36,300 bases of DNA, from the NCBI GenBank assembly GCA_012515235.1, contig JAAYYU010000302.1, positions 1 through 36,300 of the forward strand. Direction: 5' to 3'. Shown here piece after piece: positions 24,242 through 32,761 of this stretch. Under the pieces are notes generated by a model. That model did not search any database, was not told where the DNA came from, and was given only the letters and a program-made list of their open reading frames with translations. Position numbers and translations under genes: made by a program. Positions within the stretch are counted from its first letter, which is position 1. The number at the start of each line of letters is the position of its first letter. The DNA comes from Candidatus Anammoximicrobium sp. (GTDB taxonomy: Bacteria > Planctomycetota > Planctomycetia > Pirellulales > Pirellulaceae).

Positions 24242-25777
24242 TTAGCGCAGATGCCGGTCCAGGTCGACGATGCGTTCGGCGGTGACGTGGGGTTTGTTCA
24301 GCGACGGGACGTAGCCGCGTTGGCCGAAGATGCCGACCTGTTTGCGGAGGTAGCGTTGCAGGTTCAGGCCCGGCGTGGGGGAGACGTAGCCCAACACGTC
24401 GCCCTGCGCGTCCAGCAGCGCAAACGGCGGCGCGGTGCCCGTCGCCGAATGCACGGGCACCAGCCAGCCGGAACCGTCGTACTGGACGTCCGCGGCGCTG
24501 CTGGCGGCGGGTTCGGCGGGAGCGGAATCCGGACCCGGAACGGCGGGAACAGCGGGACTGGCCGAAGCTGAGCCTGACGCCGTTTGAGCCATCCGGCTGT
24601 GCAACTGCTCGAACTCGGCGACCCGCTCCAGCAACTGTCGCGCCCGGACGCGTTCCGCCGTGCTCTCGTAGCGGATCAGATTCGCGTCCACGCGCTGCCG
24701 CAAGTCGGCCAGTCGCCAGGCCCGCGGATCCTGGGCCACCATCTTCGCCAGTTCCAGTTCCAGTTCTTCGACGGTCTGAAAAGGCGGCGGCGTGCGTGAA
24801 GTCCACTGTCGTGTCGGATCGGACGGAGGGGACGGATCGGGCCGGTCCGATGGCCTCGCAACCGCCCCGGCAATCACTTTCTCGTCGTCGACCGGGACTC
24901 GGATCGGAGTCGACGCCGACGGCTTCGGTTTGACGTCCGCCGCACGCTCTGCCGCCGCGTCGGGACTGCCGTCCTGCCGTGTCGCCGGTTTCGGCGTCAC
25001 GGTCCAGCCGGCAGCCGTGTCCGGAGACGGAGAAGGGGAAGTCGGAGCGGCGTTCCTGGAAGCGCCGCCGATCACCGTTTGGCCGCCAGCCGGGACGGAT
25101 TCAACAGACGGTCGAGCGGACTTAGCAGACGGTCGAATGGACGCGGGGCCGACAGGACGAGCTTGCCAGCCATCCGCCTCGAAGGACGTTCGGGGAGCGA
25201 GCGTTGGTTTCGGATCGGTCGCTGCGCCGGCGGGCGGCGACATGGCGTCGGCACGGGCCGCGGCCGGCTTCAGATCCTCCGCGTGCAGCCAGCGAAACTC
25301 GCCGGCAGGCGGCCAAATGCGGCACCAGGCGGCTGCCTCGGAGTCGGCATCGCGATCTTGCGCTTGATCGCTGTCCCACTTGTCCAGCAATTCGACCCGT
25401 TCGCCCTTCCGCAATCGCACTTGGGAGACGTACGTCTGGACGGGTTCGAGGCGGGAACCGACGCAGCACAGCACGTCATCTTCCGTCGCCATCGCCACGC
25501 TCGGCTCGTCGCCGGCCTTCAGCTGGCGACGTTCCACGAGGCTGAAACAGCCCTGCGGCGGCCGGACGGCCAACCACCCGTCTTTTTCCTCGCGGTAGAC
25601 GTCGATTCGGTCGCCTGCCGAGAGACGATCTGTGGCGTAAAACGAGCGTCCCGGACCACTGCGCAAAACGACCTTCCCGGCCGGAATGGTGACCTGGTAG
25701 GGGAACCCGGTTTCCGCACGGCCCACGGCGGCCAGCAACGGCCAGGCGAAGATCAGCAGTAGTCCAACTGCGCGCAT
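24242..25777 (-). CDS. Secreted SH3b-domain protein with a planctomycete-type C-terminal domain
   Basis: 511 aa from ATG 25777. Signal peptide of about 21 residues (GRA-ET). A bacterial SH3-like domain is at about 28-88 (VLRSGPGRSFYATDRLSAGD, WLAVRPP), and a second, looser SH3b-like unit at about 98-170 (YVSQVRLRKGERVELLD, WCRIWPP). Then comes a ~200-residue Pro/Ser/Ala linker, a helical stretch (about 325-400, EELELELAKMVAQDPRAW, coiled-coil-like) and a C-terminal beta-domain (YDGSGWLVPV, PFALLDAQGDVLGYVSPTPGLNLQRYLRKQ). Such architecture suggests binding to cell-wall or surface material. A GTG three codons upstream (25786) is an alternative start; neither has a good ribosome site. It diverges from the two-gene operon at 26082. 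Confidence 0.82.
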   Translation of the reverse strand: MRAVGLLLIFAWPLLAAVGRAETGFPYQVTIPAGKVVLRSGPGRSFYATDRLSAGDRIDVYREEKDGWLAVRPPQGCFSLVERRQLKAGDEPSVAMATEDDVLCCVGSRLEPVQTYVSQVRLRKGERVELLDKWDSDQAQDRDADSEAAAWCRIWPPAGEFRWLHAEDLKPAAARADAMSPPAGAATDPKPTLAPRTSFEADGWQARPVGPASIRPSAKSARPSVESVPAGGQTVIGGASRNAAPTSPSPSPDTAAGWTVTPKPATRQDGSPDAAAERAADVKPKPSASTPIRVPVDDEKVIAGAVARPSDRPDPSPPSDPTRQWTSRTPPPFQTVEELELELAKMVAQDPRAWRLADLRQRVDANLIRYESTAERVRARQLLERVAEFEQLHSRMAQTASGSASASPAVPAVPGPDSAPAEPAASSAADVQYDGSGWLVPVHSATGTAPPFALLDAQGDVLGYVSPTPGLNLQRYLRKQVGIFGQRGYVPSLNKPHVTAERIVDLDRHLR

Positions 25778-25920
25778 CGCAGTCACTCGGCGGCGAAACT
25801 TGAAATCCTGCTAGTAGGCGAGGCATCCGGGAAAGCAGGCAGTTTCCCGAAACGGTCTTTTAGCCAAATTGCCGGATCGGCTCAAGAGCAACAATTTCGC
25901 CCCCCATGCTTGCGAGCCGG

Positions 25921-25949
25921 CTGACAGATAGTGCTGGCAGTGCTAGAAT
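25921..25949 (+). promoter_or_regulatory. Predicted sigma70-type promoter of the 26082-31100 operon
   Basis: CTGACA (25921-25926, 5 of 6 to TTGACA) and TAGAAT (25944-25949, 5 of 6 to TATAAT) are separated by exactly 17 nt. The start would lie near 25956, giving a leader of about 125 nt. The leader contains a small hairpin CGACT-GTAA-AGTCG (26004-26017) with a GNRA-type loop, about 65 nt before the ATG. Confidence 0.55.
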
Positions 25950-26081
25950 AAGGAACGCAGTCTTTTCGCGAACGGGGGGAGGCCAAGTATTCTTTTCTGG
26001 TTGCGACTGTAAAGTCGACTGCCGGCCTGTGCTCTGCCGACAGCCGAACTCCTTGTTTTCTCAGACGCAAAGGAGGACGGC

Positions 26082-28553
26082 ATGAAGGTCAAATGGCTCT
26101 TGTCAGGCGCGGTCGTGTTACTGCTTGGGGCGGGCATCGCCCGGCCAGCACACGGCCAGTTCACGTTGGGTACCGGGTTCCAGGCCGGCGACACGATCCA
26201 GACGCTGACGGTTGGCATTGACGTCGGCGGGGATACGGACGCGTTGCAGGAACCGTTGGCCCTGGACCTGGGTTTGGGATTCCCCATCTGGCTGCACCCG
26301 GTCGGCCGACAGCCGGAGGAGAGCTTGCCGTTCGGGGCGATCCCGCAGGAAGGCGATGCGGGCGATGCGCATCCGCCCGGCGTCCACGCGACGTACACTT
26401 TCCGGCTGGAGGGCGAGCCCGGCATGGACGCGTTGCTGGCGACGCCCCAACTGCTCGCCGGCGTCCGCGTCTCCGACATCACGCGGATCGGGTTTGCCAG
26501 CCAAGGCTTGAACAACTGGGTCCTGGCCGGCTACTCGCTCGAAATCAACGGCCGTCCGTTTGCCTCGAACAACGTCGTCAACGGCCGGGCTCAGGCAGCG
26601 CTGGTGTCCGCCCAGACGAATCTGGCCGAAGCGGATTCCCAAGTCGCCCCGCTGGAGACCGAACGCGACGAATTGCTGAGTCTGGTCGAGGCCCAACTCG
26701 CGACCGCGGAGGACCAAACGCGGTTGGCCGAAGTCCAGACGCAGCTGGACCAGGCGCAGCGGGACAGGAGTTGGGCGGAAGGCCAGATCCAAGGCCGCTA
26801 CCCGTGGTTCGAAGACCCCGGCTTCCGCTCGCCGTGGCGGCAGCAAGCGTCCGTCAAGTCCGTCCGCGTGACGCTGACGACCTGCACGCATACGGGCGCG
26901 GGGACCGAGAACGTCGTCTACTTTCGCACCGGAGGCAAGAAGTACGCGCTCAGTTCGCCGCTGACGCCGCTGAACGCCGCGCGCGGCCCGCAGACGTTTG
27001 AGTTGGATCTGGCGGCCGGTCCGCTGGCCGCCGCCGACCTGCGCGGCTACGCCTTGGGCATGCTGGCCAATCCGTTCCCGTACGCCGAGGCCCCGGACCG
27101 CTGGCATCCGCAACGGTTGCTGGTCGAAGTGGACGGCCGCGTCGTGTACGACAGCGAACAGGCCGAGATGGACCGCTTGTCGCTGGAAGCCATCCGCCTG
27201 ATCCCGCCGGCGCACCGGAACGAACAGGGCGAGACGGTCACGAACGCGCCGACCGCGCGCGAGACGTGCCTGTGGGAAGCGGGCCGAGGGCAAGGCGTGG
27301 ATTTGGCTCAGCAGCAGGCGCTGCCGCTGCCGGCTGCCGACGACCCGGCGTTCCCGGCCGCCGAACCTTTGCCGGACGAACTGGCCGCTGACGAGGCGTT
27401 GGCGGAGGATGCGCTGGCCGAGCCCGATCTGTGGGACGTGGACGTCGGCGCGGATTTCTGGTGCGAGGATTTCGATTCCGGCTTTCCGTTGTTCCCCGGC
27501 GAGATGCCGGGCGGCTGGGGGCTGCCGCCAGGGGCCGTGTGGCCGGATTGGAATCCCGGCTGGGGCGAAATGCCCCCGTGGCTGGATTTCGTTTTCAACT
27601 GGCTCCTGCCCGACGCCGACGATCTGCCGCCCGGCGAAGACCCGCCCCCCGAGGGCGATCCGTTCCAGGTCGAGAGCGTCCGCATCACCGAGGGCTGGGA
27701 TGTCAACGGCACCCTGACCATCGCCTGGACGACTTCCGGGGACACGGCCGGCTTGGATCATCTGCTGGTCCAATTGCAGGAAGTCTATCCCGATCGGGAT
27801 TTTCCGTTCGGCGCCGTCATCCTCAGTGAAACGGTGCCGCTGGGGCAAACAGAGTACAGCGGCACGCTGCCGGCCCCGGCCGCCGATTGCCGATTCGTCG
27901 CGCCAGTGGTGACCGCCGTGCCCGCCGATCCGTTGGCCAGTCCGCATCAGCGTCGCGGACCGGCCAAGGCCGTCTTTCCGGCGGGCAGCAGCGTGGCGCA
28001 GCAGCCGCAGTTGGGCAACACGTACGTTTGCGAGCGTCCGCCGGCGGTCATTATCCCCGGCGCGGTGAACTTTGGCGGCGAGCCGGCCGGACTGGGACGC
28101 GCCGTCTGGGCCGCCGGTGAACTGGCGACGCACAACGCCCTCTTGTTTGACAACCCGACCCCCGGCTGGAACGTCGGGGCGCGGACGGAAGTGGACGATA
28201 CGCTCCACTTTCACCTCCAAACGTCGCCGATTTCCGGCCGGCGCCGCGTCTTGGTTCACGTGGGGTTCATCCACGGCGCCGGCGGCGGCAACGACGCCCA
28301 AGTCGAGATGCGCTGCGGAGTCCTGCCAATCGGTCCCGGCGCACTGCATACCTACGGTCCGGTCATCGCCCACGTCGTCAATCCCGTGGGCGGCCCACCA
28401 AGCCCGATGCCGTTGCTCGAGCAAGTGATCGATTCGGCCGACTCGGGTGCGTTCAGTGCCTACTTGTTTGTCTCGTTTACCGTCCGCGGTGGCGCCGTGG
28501 ACGCGGCACACCCGCCCGCGCTGGTCGGCGTGCGGATGATTCCCGAACCTTGA
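26082..28553 (+). CDS. Large secreted multidomain protein with a PLAT/LH2-like segment, unknown function
   Basis: 823 aa. Signal peptide about 1-26 (AHG-QF). The front part (about 27-165) is a beta-rich region that ends in SLEINGRPFASNN. A coiled-coil insert (about 170-235; repeated A-x-x-Q/L and DQAQRDRSWAEGQ) follows. The next segment (about 255-365) has the phrase VRVTLTTCTHTGAGTENVVYF, which looks like a PLAT/LH2 domain (TGAGT…), and ends VDGRVVYDSEQAEMDRL. An acidic, Trp/Pro-rich linker (about 430-545) leads to an Ig-like domain (VRITEGWDVNGTLTIAWTTSGD) and a final beta region. ATG has AAAGGAGG 5 nt upstream. The partner gene starts 18 nt after its stop. I do not recognise the full-length family; surface or matrix display is a guess. 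Confidence 0.78.
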   Translation: MKVKWLLSGAVVLLLGAGIARPAHGQFTLGTGFQAGDTIQTLTVGIDVGGDTDALQEPLALDLGLGFPIWLHPVGRQPEESLPFGAIPQEGDAGDAHPPGVHATYTFRLEGEPGMDALLATPQLLAGVRVSDITRIGFASQGLNNWVLAGYSLEINGRPFASNNVVNGRAQAALVSAQTNLAEADSQVAPLETERDELLSLVEAQLATAEDQTRLAEVQTQLDQAQRDRSWAEGQIQGRYPWFEDPGFRSPWRQQASVKSVRVTLTTCTHTGAGTENVVYFRTGGKKYALSSPLTPLNAARGPQTFELDLAAGPLAAADLRGYALGMLANPFPYAEAPDRWHPQRLLVEVDGRVVYDSEQAEMDRLSLEAIRLIPPAHRNEQGETVTNAPTARETCLWEAGRGQGVDLAQQQALPLPAADDPAFPAAEPLPDELAADEALAEDALAEPDLWDVDVGADFWCEDFDSGFPLFPGEMPGGWGLPPGAVWPDWNPGWGEMPPWLDFVFNWLLPDADDLPPGEDPPPEGDPFQVESVRITEGWDVNGTLTIAWTTSGDTAGLDHLLVQLQEVYPDRDFPFGAVILSETVPLGQTEYSGTLPAPAADCRFVAPVVTAVPADPLASPHQRRGPAKAVFPAGSSVAQQPQLGNTYVCERPPAVIIPGAVNFGGEPAGLGRAVWAAGELATHNALLFDNPTPGWNVGARTEVDDTLHFHLQTSPISGRRRVLVHVGFIHGAGGGNDAQVEMRCGVLPIGPGALHTYGPVIAHVVNPVGGPPSPMPLLEQVIDSADSGAFSAYLFVSFTVRGGAVDAAHPPALVGVRMIPEP

Positions 28554-28571
28554 AAGATGAGGAGCATCGGC

Positions 28572-31100
28572 ATGAAACGCTCACCAGATACGCATTCGAT
28601 GTTCTCGGCTTTGGCGTCGATTTCGCTTGTCCTCAGTCTGCTCGTGGCCCAGGCCGCCGCGGCCGGTCCGGGCGTCCATGGACGCGTGTTCGCCCTGGAC
28701 GAAAACGGCCAGACGACCGGCACCGTGCCCGGGGCGAAGATCGAGTTCCGCAGTCCGTCGGGCGCGGCGCAAACGCCCGCGACCGCCGGCCCGAACGGCT
28801 ACTATCGCATCGACTTGCCGCCCGGCCGGTACACCTACAAAGTGACCGCGGCGGGCTTCCAGGACGAAGACCAAGGACGCGGGATCGTCCTGGAATTGAC
28901 CGATGGTTACGCGGTGTACAACTTCAGCTTGATCAAGGGCAAAAACCCGGAGCAGCGCAAGCCGCCGGAGTTGCCCACGGTCCCGATGGGCCGCCTGGAA
29001 GGCCGCGTTCTGGAGAAGACGGCAGACGGCGAGTTAAGTGGCGTTCCTGGCGCGCGGATCTCGCTGCGCCGTCAGGGCGGCGAACGCAGCCTCGTACGGG
29101 TCACCAGCCAGCGGCAAGCACAGCCGGACAAGCCGCTCGGGGCTTACGCCGTCGAGTTGCAGACCGGTTCGTTCCGCGCGTCGGTCGCGGCGTCCGGGTT
29201 TGCCACGCTGGTGGACCCGGCGCCGATCGTCATCGCGGCCGGCCGGAGCAGCGAGCGCGATTTCGTGCTCACTCGAGAGGCAGTTGAGCCGCCCAGCGAC
29301 CAAGGCATCCGCGGCACGGTGCGGCTGGACGAGCCTCGTCCCACCGCCGGACCGGAGCCGAAGATCCGGGTGCAGATCATTCCCTTGGGTCCAGGCGTGC
29401 CGGCGGGTCCGCCGCTGGTTGCGGACGCCCAAGGCCGGTATTCGCGGAACCTGGCCGAAGGCCGCTACCGCGTGCTGGCCCAGGCCGACGGCTATCGGCC
29501 CGCCCGCAGCGGCCCGCGCGACGTGTTCCGCGGGCGGTACACGATGGTGAATCTCACGCTCGCGCCGCTCGCGCCGCTCGCGCCGCCAGAGGAAGCCAAG
29601 CCGCCGGTCGTGGTCAAGCCGCCGGTCGTGGTCAAGCCGCCCGTTGCGCCTCCGCCGCTGGTCTTTCGCGGCCTCGTGCTGGAGGCGGTTCCCGGCGGTG
29701 TCAAGACGCGCCCCCTGCCTGACGCGCTGGTGCTGCTCCGCCAAGAAGGCCAAAGCCTGTTCCGCGCGCAACGTGGCGTGACCGACGGCCGGGGGGAAAT
29801 CACCTTGCGCGTCGCTGAGCCCGGTACGTATGCCTTTGTGGCTCGTCTGCAGGGCTACACGCCGGCCGGCGTTCAAGTGGACATCAGCCCCGGCGGCGCG
29901 AATACCGCGACACTCGTCTTGCGGCGGATCCAGGAGGCCGAGACTCCAAAGGTTCGGCCTTCGATCGTCCCGCCGGTCGGGCCGGAACCTCCCGGACCGG
30001 TCACCCTGCACGTGCGGGTCATGGAACGTCTGGATACGAGCCACGAGCGTCCGGTTGCGGGCGCGATGGTCGGCGTGATTCAGAATCGCGAGCGGGTGCA
30101 GGCAAGACAGGCCGATGCGCAAGGCTCGCTGTCGTTCCGTCTGCCGCCCGGTGGGTATCTCGTCCGTGCGGTCCAACGCGGCTACGAACTCGGCCAGGAC
30201 ACGGTCAGGCTGAGCAGCGAGCCGGTGTCGAAGGTCATTTATCTGCAGCGAGCTCGGGAGGAAGTCGCCCCCGGCACACGGCCCAGCAAGCCGCAGCCCG
30301 ACGCGCGTCCCGGCGGCGCGCTGGAACTGCAGATCCTGGGCGTCGTGCGCAGGCCGGGGACGCTGCAGCCCGTGCCGCTGGACGGAGCCCGGATCGTCAT
30401 CTTCCGCCGCGGGCGAGTGGCGGACACCGGGCAGTCGACGGCGGATGGCCGCTACAGCACACGGCTGCCGCCCGAGGCCTACCAGATCAAGGTCATGCAC
30501 GAGCGATTCGTACCGGCTATCGAGGAGGTCACGGTCAGCGGCGGCCTGACTCGCCGCCGCATCGTCCTGCGACCGCTGGCAATCGGCGGAGATCGGCCAG
30601 AGACGCCTCCGTCAGGCATTCGCCCCAGCACAATCAAGCCGCCGCCCGGCACAATCAAGCCGCCGCCCGGTACGATCAAGCCGCCGGCCGGCATCGACAA
30701 ACCGCTGCCGACTTTAGGGATGCTGGACCTGCAGATCCTGGGGCTGAAGCCCGGCCGGGCCGGCGCCAAGATGAGTCCCGCGCCCCTGCCGGGCGCCCAC
30801 GTCGTGGTGCTGAAAAACGGCCGGCCTGCTGCCACCGGCGAGTCCGACGGCGGGGGCCGCTACCGGACCCGGCTGTCGTCGGGTTCGTACGAGATCAAAG
30901 TCACGCACGACAAGTTTGTTCCGGGCCTGGAGCGAATCTCGCTGTCCGGCGGCCAGACGGTCCAGCGTCGCATCGCGCTGCGGCCCACGGGCGCCAGCGT
31001 CGAGCCTCCGCCAGGGCCGACCGAAACTCCTCGGCCCACAGCCAAACCGACAACGACGACGCCGAAGATCCGACCGAAAATCAAGATCCCATTGCGATGA
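28572..31100 (+). CDS. Secreted protein of seven tandem carboxypeptidase-regulatory-like (CarboxypepD_reg) domains
   Basis: 842 aa. Signal peptide ends near AAA-AGPG. Seven Ig-like CarboxypepD_reg units follow, each reading G-x-V … PGA-x-I/V … DG-x-Y … LPPG-x-Y … A-x-G-F/Y: first at about 35-125 (GVHGRVFALDENG), then MGRLEGRVLEK, GIRGTVRLDE, VFRGLVLEAV, VTLHVRVMER, LELQILGVVRR and LDLQILGLKPG. Units 6 and 7 are the closest pair and probably a late duplication. Pro/Lys-rich spacers separate units 3-4 and 6-7. Such repeats build rigid surface rods or binding modules without enzyme activity. ATG 28572 has AGGAG 7 nt upstream; in-frame ATG 28557 has none. It is co-transcribed with the preceding gene and overlaps the start of the sigma factor remnant. 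Confidence 0.9.
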   Translation: MKRSPDTHSMFSALASISLVLSLLVAQAAAAGPGVHGRVFALDENGQTTGTVPGAKIEFRSPSGAAQTPATAGPNGYYRIDLPPGRYTYKVTAAGFQDEDQGRGIVLELTDGYAVYNFSLIKGKNPEQRKPPELPTVPMGRLEGRVLEKTADGELSGVPGARISLRRQGGERSLVRVTSQRQAQPDKPLGAYAVELQTGSFRASVAASGFATLVDPAPIVIAAGRSSERDFVLTREAVEPPSDQGIRGTVRLDEPRPTAGPEPKIRVQIIPLGPGVPAGPPLVADAQGRYSRNLAEGRYRVLAQADGYRPARSGPRDVFRGRYTMVNLTLAPLAPLAPPEEAKPPVVVKPPVVVKPPVAPPPLVFRGLVLEAVPGGVKTRPLPDALVLLRQEGQSLFRAQRGVTDGRGEITLRVAEPGTYAFVARLQGYTPAGVQVDISPGGANTATLVLRRIQEAETPKVRPSIVPPVGPEPPGPVTLHVRVMERLDTSHERPVAGAMVGVIQNRERVQARQADAQGSLSFRLPPGGYLVRAVQRGYELGQDTVRLSSEPVSKVIYLQRAREEVAPGTRPSKPQPDARPGGALELQILGVVRRPGTLQPVPLDGARIVIFRRGRVADTGQSTADGRYSTRLPPEAYQIKVMHERFVPAIEEVTVSGGLTRRRIVLRPLAIGGDRPETPPSGIRPSTIKPPPGTIKPPPGTIKPPAGIDKPLPTLGMLDLQILGLKPGRAGAKMSPAPLPGAHVVVLKNGRPAATGESDGGGRYRTRLSSGSYEIKVTHDKFVPGLERISLSGGQTVQRRIALRPTGASVEPPPGPTETPRPTAKPTTTTPKIRPKIKIPLR
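29559..29633 (+). repeat. Short in-frame tandem repeats (9 bp x3, 18 bp x2)
   Basis: CTCGCGCCG is repeated three times exactly (29559-29585, encoding LAP), and an 18-bp unit beginning AAGCCGCCGGTCGTG is repeated twice exactly (29598-29633, encoding KPPVVV) with a partial third copy. They form the spacer between units 3 and 4 and probably vary in length between strains by slippage. Confidence 0.85.
30629..30691 (+). repeat. 21-bp in-frame tandem repeat, three copies
   Basis: A 21-bp unit beginning CACAATCAAGCCGCC occurs at 30629-30649 and 30650-30670 identically and again, with three changes, at 30671-30691. It encodes TIKPPPG-type heptads in the spacer between units 6 and 7. All copies keep the frame. 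Confidence 0.9.
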
Positions 31101-31378
31101 TGCCGGAGGCACTTCCGAAGGTGTTTCCCGCCGTGCTGAACGGCCTCGGGCGGTTCCGTCACGGACGGCCCGAGGACCGTTTTCGTGGGTGGCTGCGGAC
31201 GATGAAGCGGAACGAAGTGGGGCGTTTCTGCGATCGGCGTCTCGCCCGCCCCACGCGACTGGCGGTTCCGACGCGCCATCGCAACTGCAGCAGGCCCCCG
31301 CTGACCGGACTGAGTGTGAGCAGCCGGAAAGAAGACCCCGCCCTGGGGACTCTGACCGAGTGGGAGCATCCCCTGTAA
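31097..31378 (+). pseudogene. Frameshifted remnant of an ECF (sigma-70 family) sigma factor
   Basis: The frame from 31097 gives PKVFPAVLNGLGRFRHG, RPEDRFRGWLRTMKRNEV and GRFCDRRLARP, the region 2 pattern of planctomycete ECF sigma factors (F..GRPGD.FRGWLRTITRNKV..F.RR). Then, near 31248, the homologous reading moves one base back in phase: ATGGSDAPSQLQQAPADR (compare ATGGTDA..QL). Near 31330 it returns to the first frame (EEDPALGTLTEWEH). The front of region 2 and all of region 4 are missing. Its ATG overlaps the stop of the repeat-protein gene by 4 nt, but the missing 5' part shows it is a decayed fragment, not a new gene. It lies in the 372-bp gap between converging genes, which holds nothing else. 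Confidence 0.68.
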
Positions 31379-31472
31379 GGTAGAGAACCGCTTGCATCAG
31401 TCGCAGAAAAATCCCAGCGAAACCACAGAAACAAATCCAAGCGAACTTCCGCGGAAATCGACCTCTGGGAAT

Positions 31473-32435
31473 CTAGCCTGGCACCCGAGCAAGCAGGCGC
31501 CGGATGTTGCCGCCGAGAATCAGCCGCTGGTCCGCTGCCGGCAATCCGGCGCTGTAAACCTTGGCCAGTTGCGAGGCGAAGCTGCGGCCGCCCCCGTCGC
31601 TGCCGTAGACGACCCGCTCCGCGCCCAGTTCCCGCACCGCCATCTCGACGAATCCCGCCGTCGGGTCGGACCCGCAGACTTCCGCCCACACGTTCTGCAC
31701 GTTGCGGATCGTGCGGATGCCGCGTTCCCAATCGTTGCCCGTGTGGGCGCAAATGAACCGGGCGTCCGGATGCCGGGCCGCCAGGATCGCCACGTCGCCG
31801 CAACTCGACTCGCCGGGCAGATTCTCTGCCGTGCGGTCGTAGGCGTGTTGCAGCAGGGGGACCTTCAACTCCACGGCGCGGCGCACGATCGGGTCCAATT
31901 CCGGCCGGCTGCACTCCAGCGCGATCCACAGCTTGACGCCCACCATCGGCCCTTCGCGCACGCAGCGGTCCATCTCGTCCAGGCTCGCTTGCTTCTGTTT
32001 CGGATTGACGTAGACCATGCCCGACACGCGGTCCGGCGCGTGGGCGATTGCGCGCAGCACTTCGTCGTTTTGCTTGCGCAACTCTGCCGGCGAAGGATCG
32101 GGCACAAACGAAGTCCCCATGCAAAAGATCAACCGTTCGATCCCCACCCGGCTGGCGATCTTTAACAGGCCGTCAACTCGCTGTTCCACGGAACCGGCCA
32201 CGCCCGTCAAGTGGACGTGAGCATCCCAGACCGACCGCTCGGCCGGTTCGCTGCCAGCCGTCGCCAGGCGTTGCGGCAGACGGCTTGCGGCCGCCACGCC
32301 CGCTGCGGCCTGGAGCGTGCGGATCAGCATCGCCCGACGAGTCGACCGCCGAGCCTCGGGAACGCGAGCTGCCGGCCGCGCACCAGACAGTGCGTCCCAA
32401 GCCAAAATACTTTTCTGCCTGTTTGTCTTGCTCAT
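31473..32435 (-). CDS. Amidohydrolase-family (amidohydrolase 2) metal-dependent hydrolase, possible Tat export
   Basis: 320 aa. The TIM-barrel metal site is complete: WDAHVHL (HxH at about 73-75), a mid-barrel His in LLQHAYD, FICAHTG and the catalytic Asp in VVYGSDGG. The family includes decarboxylases and lactone or amide hydrolases of the ACMSD/2-pyrone-dicarboxylate type; the substrate is unknown. The N-terminal STRRAMLIRTLQAAAGVAAAS (about 31-51) resembles a degenerate twin-arginine signal, so periplasmic location is possible. ATG 32435 has AAGG about 8 nt upstream; the longer frame from a TTG at 32462 is less likely. It diverges from the DUF4838/CBM9 gene. Confidence 0.87.
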   Translation of the reverse strand: MSKTNRQKSILAWDALSGARPAARVPEARRSTRRAMLIRTLQAAAGVAAASRLPQRLATAGSEPAERSVWDAHVHLTGVAGSVEQRVDGLLKIASRVGIERLIFCMGTSFVPDPSPAELRKQNDEVLRAIAHAPDRVSGMVYVNPKQKQASLDEMDRCVREGPMVGVKLWIALECSRPELDPIVRRAVELKVPLLQHAYDRTAENLPGESSCGDVAILAARHPDARFICAHTGNDWERGIRTIRNVQNVWAEVCGSDPTAGFVEMAVRELGAERVVYGSDGGGRSFASQLAKVYSAGLPAADQRLILGGNIRRLLARVPG

Positions 32436-32455
32436 CCGCTTAGCCTTTTCGCTTC

Positions 32456-32499
32456 GCGTCAACCGGGCTTGCAGCCGGTACGAAACCGGTGGCTGACGC
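32456..32499. repeat. Compound inverted repeat in the divergent gap
   Basis: GCGTCA (32456-32461) and TGACGC (32494-32499) bracket nested ACCGG/CCGGT repeats (three CCGGT or ACCGG copies). The 44-nt element can fold into a two-step hairpin. It sits just upstream of the amidohydrolase start (32435), in its leader, and may be a dispersed palindromic repeat. The rest of the 326-bp gap shows no gene; promoters there are not clear. Confidence 0.4.
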
Positions 32500-32761
32500 C
32501 TTCCGCTTTCGGGTTTTTCCCACGCGGTTCAGTGTACCGCAAAGCTGCCCGAAGAAGTAGTTGTCCGCCGCGGGATCGCCGCTTTCTGATCGTCGCCGGT
32601 GGAAGGACAGTAAATCGGTGTCCCGGCTGCACGGTCGGGATCCGCTTGTTAAGATAGAGGCCGTCGTTGCTGAGTAAAACGCCGCCCCACGGCGTCGAGT
32701 CGTGGCCCAGGCAGGCCGCGTTGAGACATCCCGATTCACCCACGGAATCCGCCCCGCGACC

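Noticed and set aside
26004..26017. Small hairpin in the operon leader as a riboswitch
   Set aside because: Only 5 bp with a GNRA-type loop; no known aptamer core was recognised.
26118..28511. 797-codon minus-strand frame opposite the 823-aa secreted protein
   Set aside because: The plus-strand gene has a promoter, AAAGGAGG and a signal peptide; the opposite frame has none of these.
31097..31378. An intact 93-codon gene coupled to the rod-protein gene by ATGA
   Set aside because: The homology to ECF sigma factors changes frame twice and lacks both ends, so a remnant explains it better.
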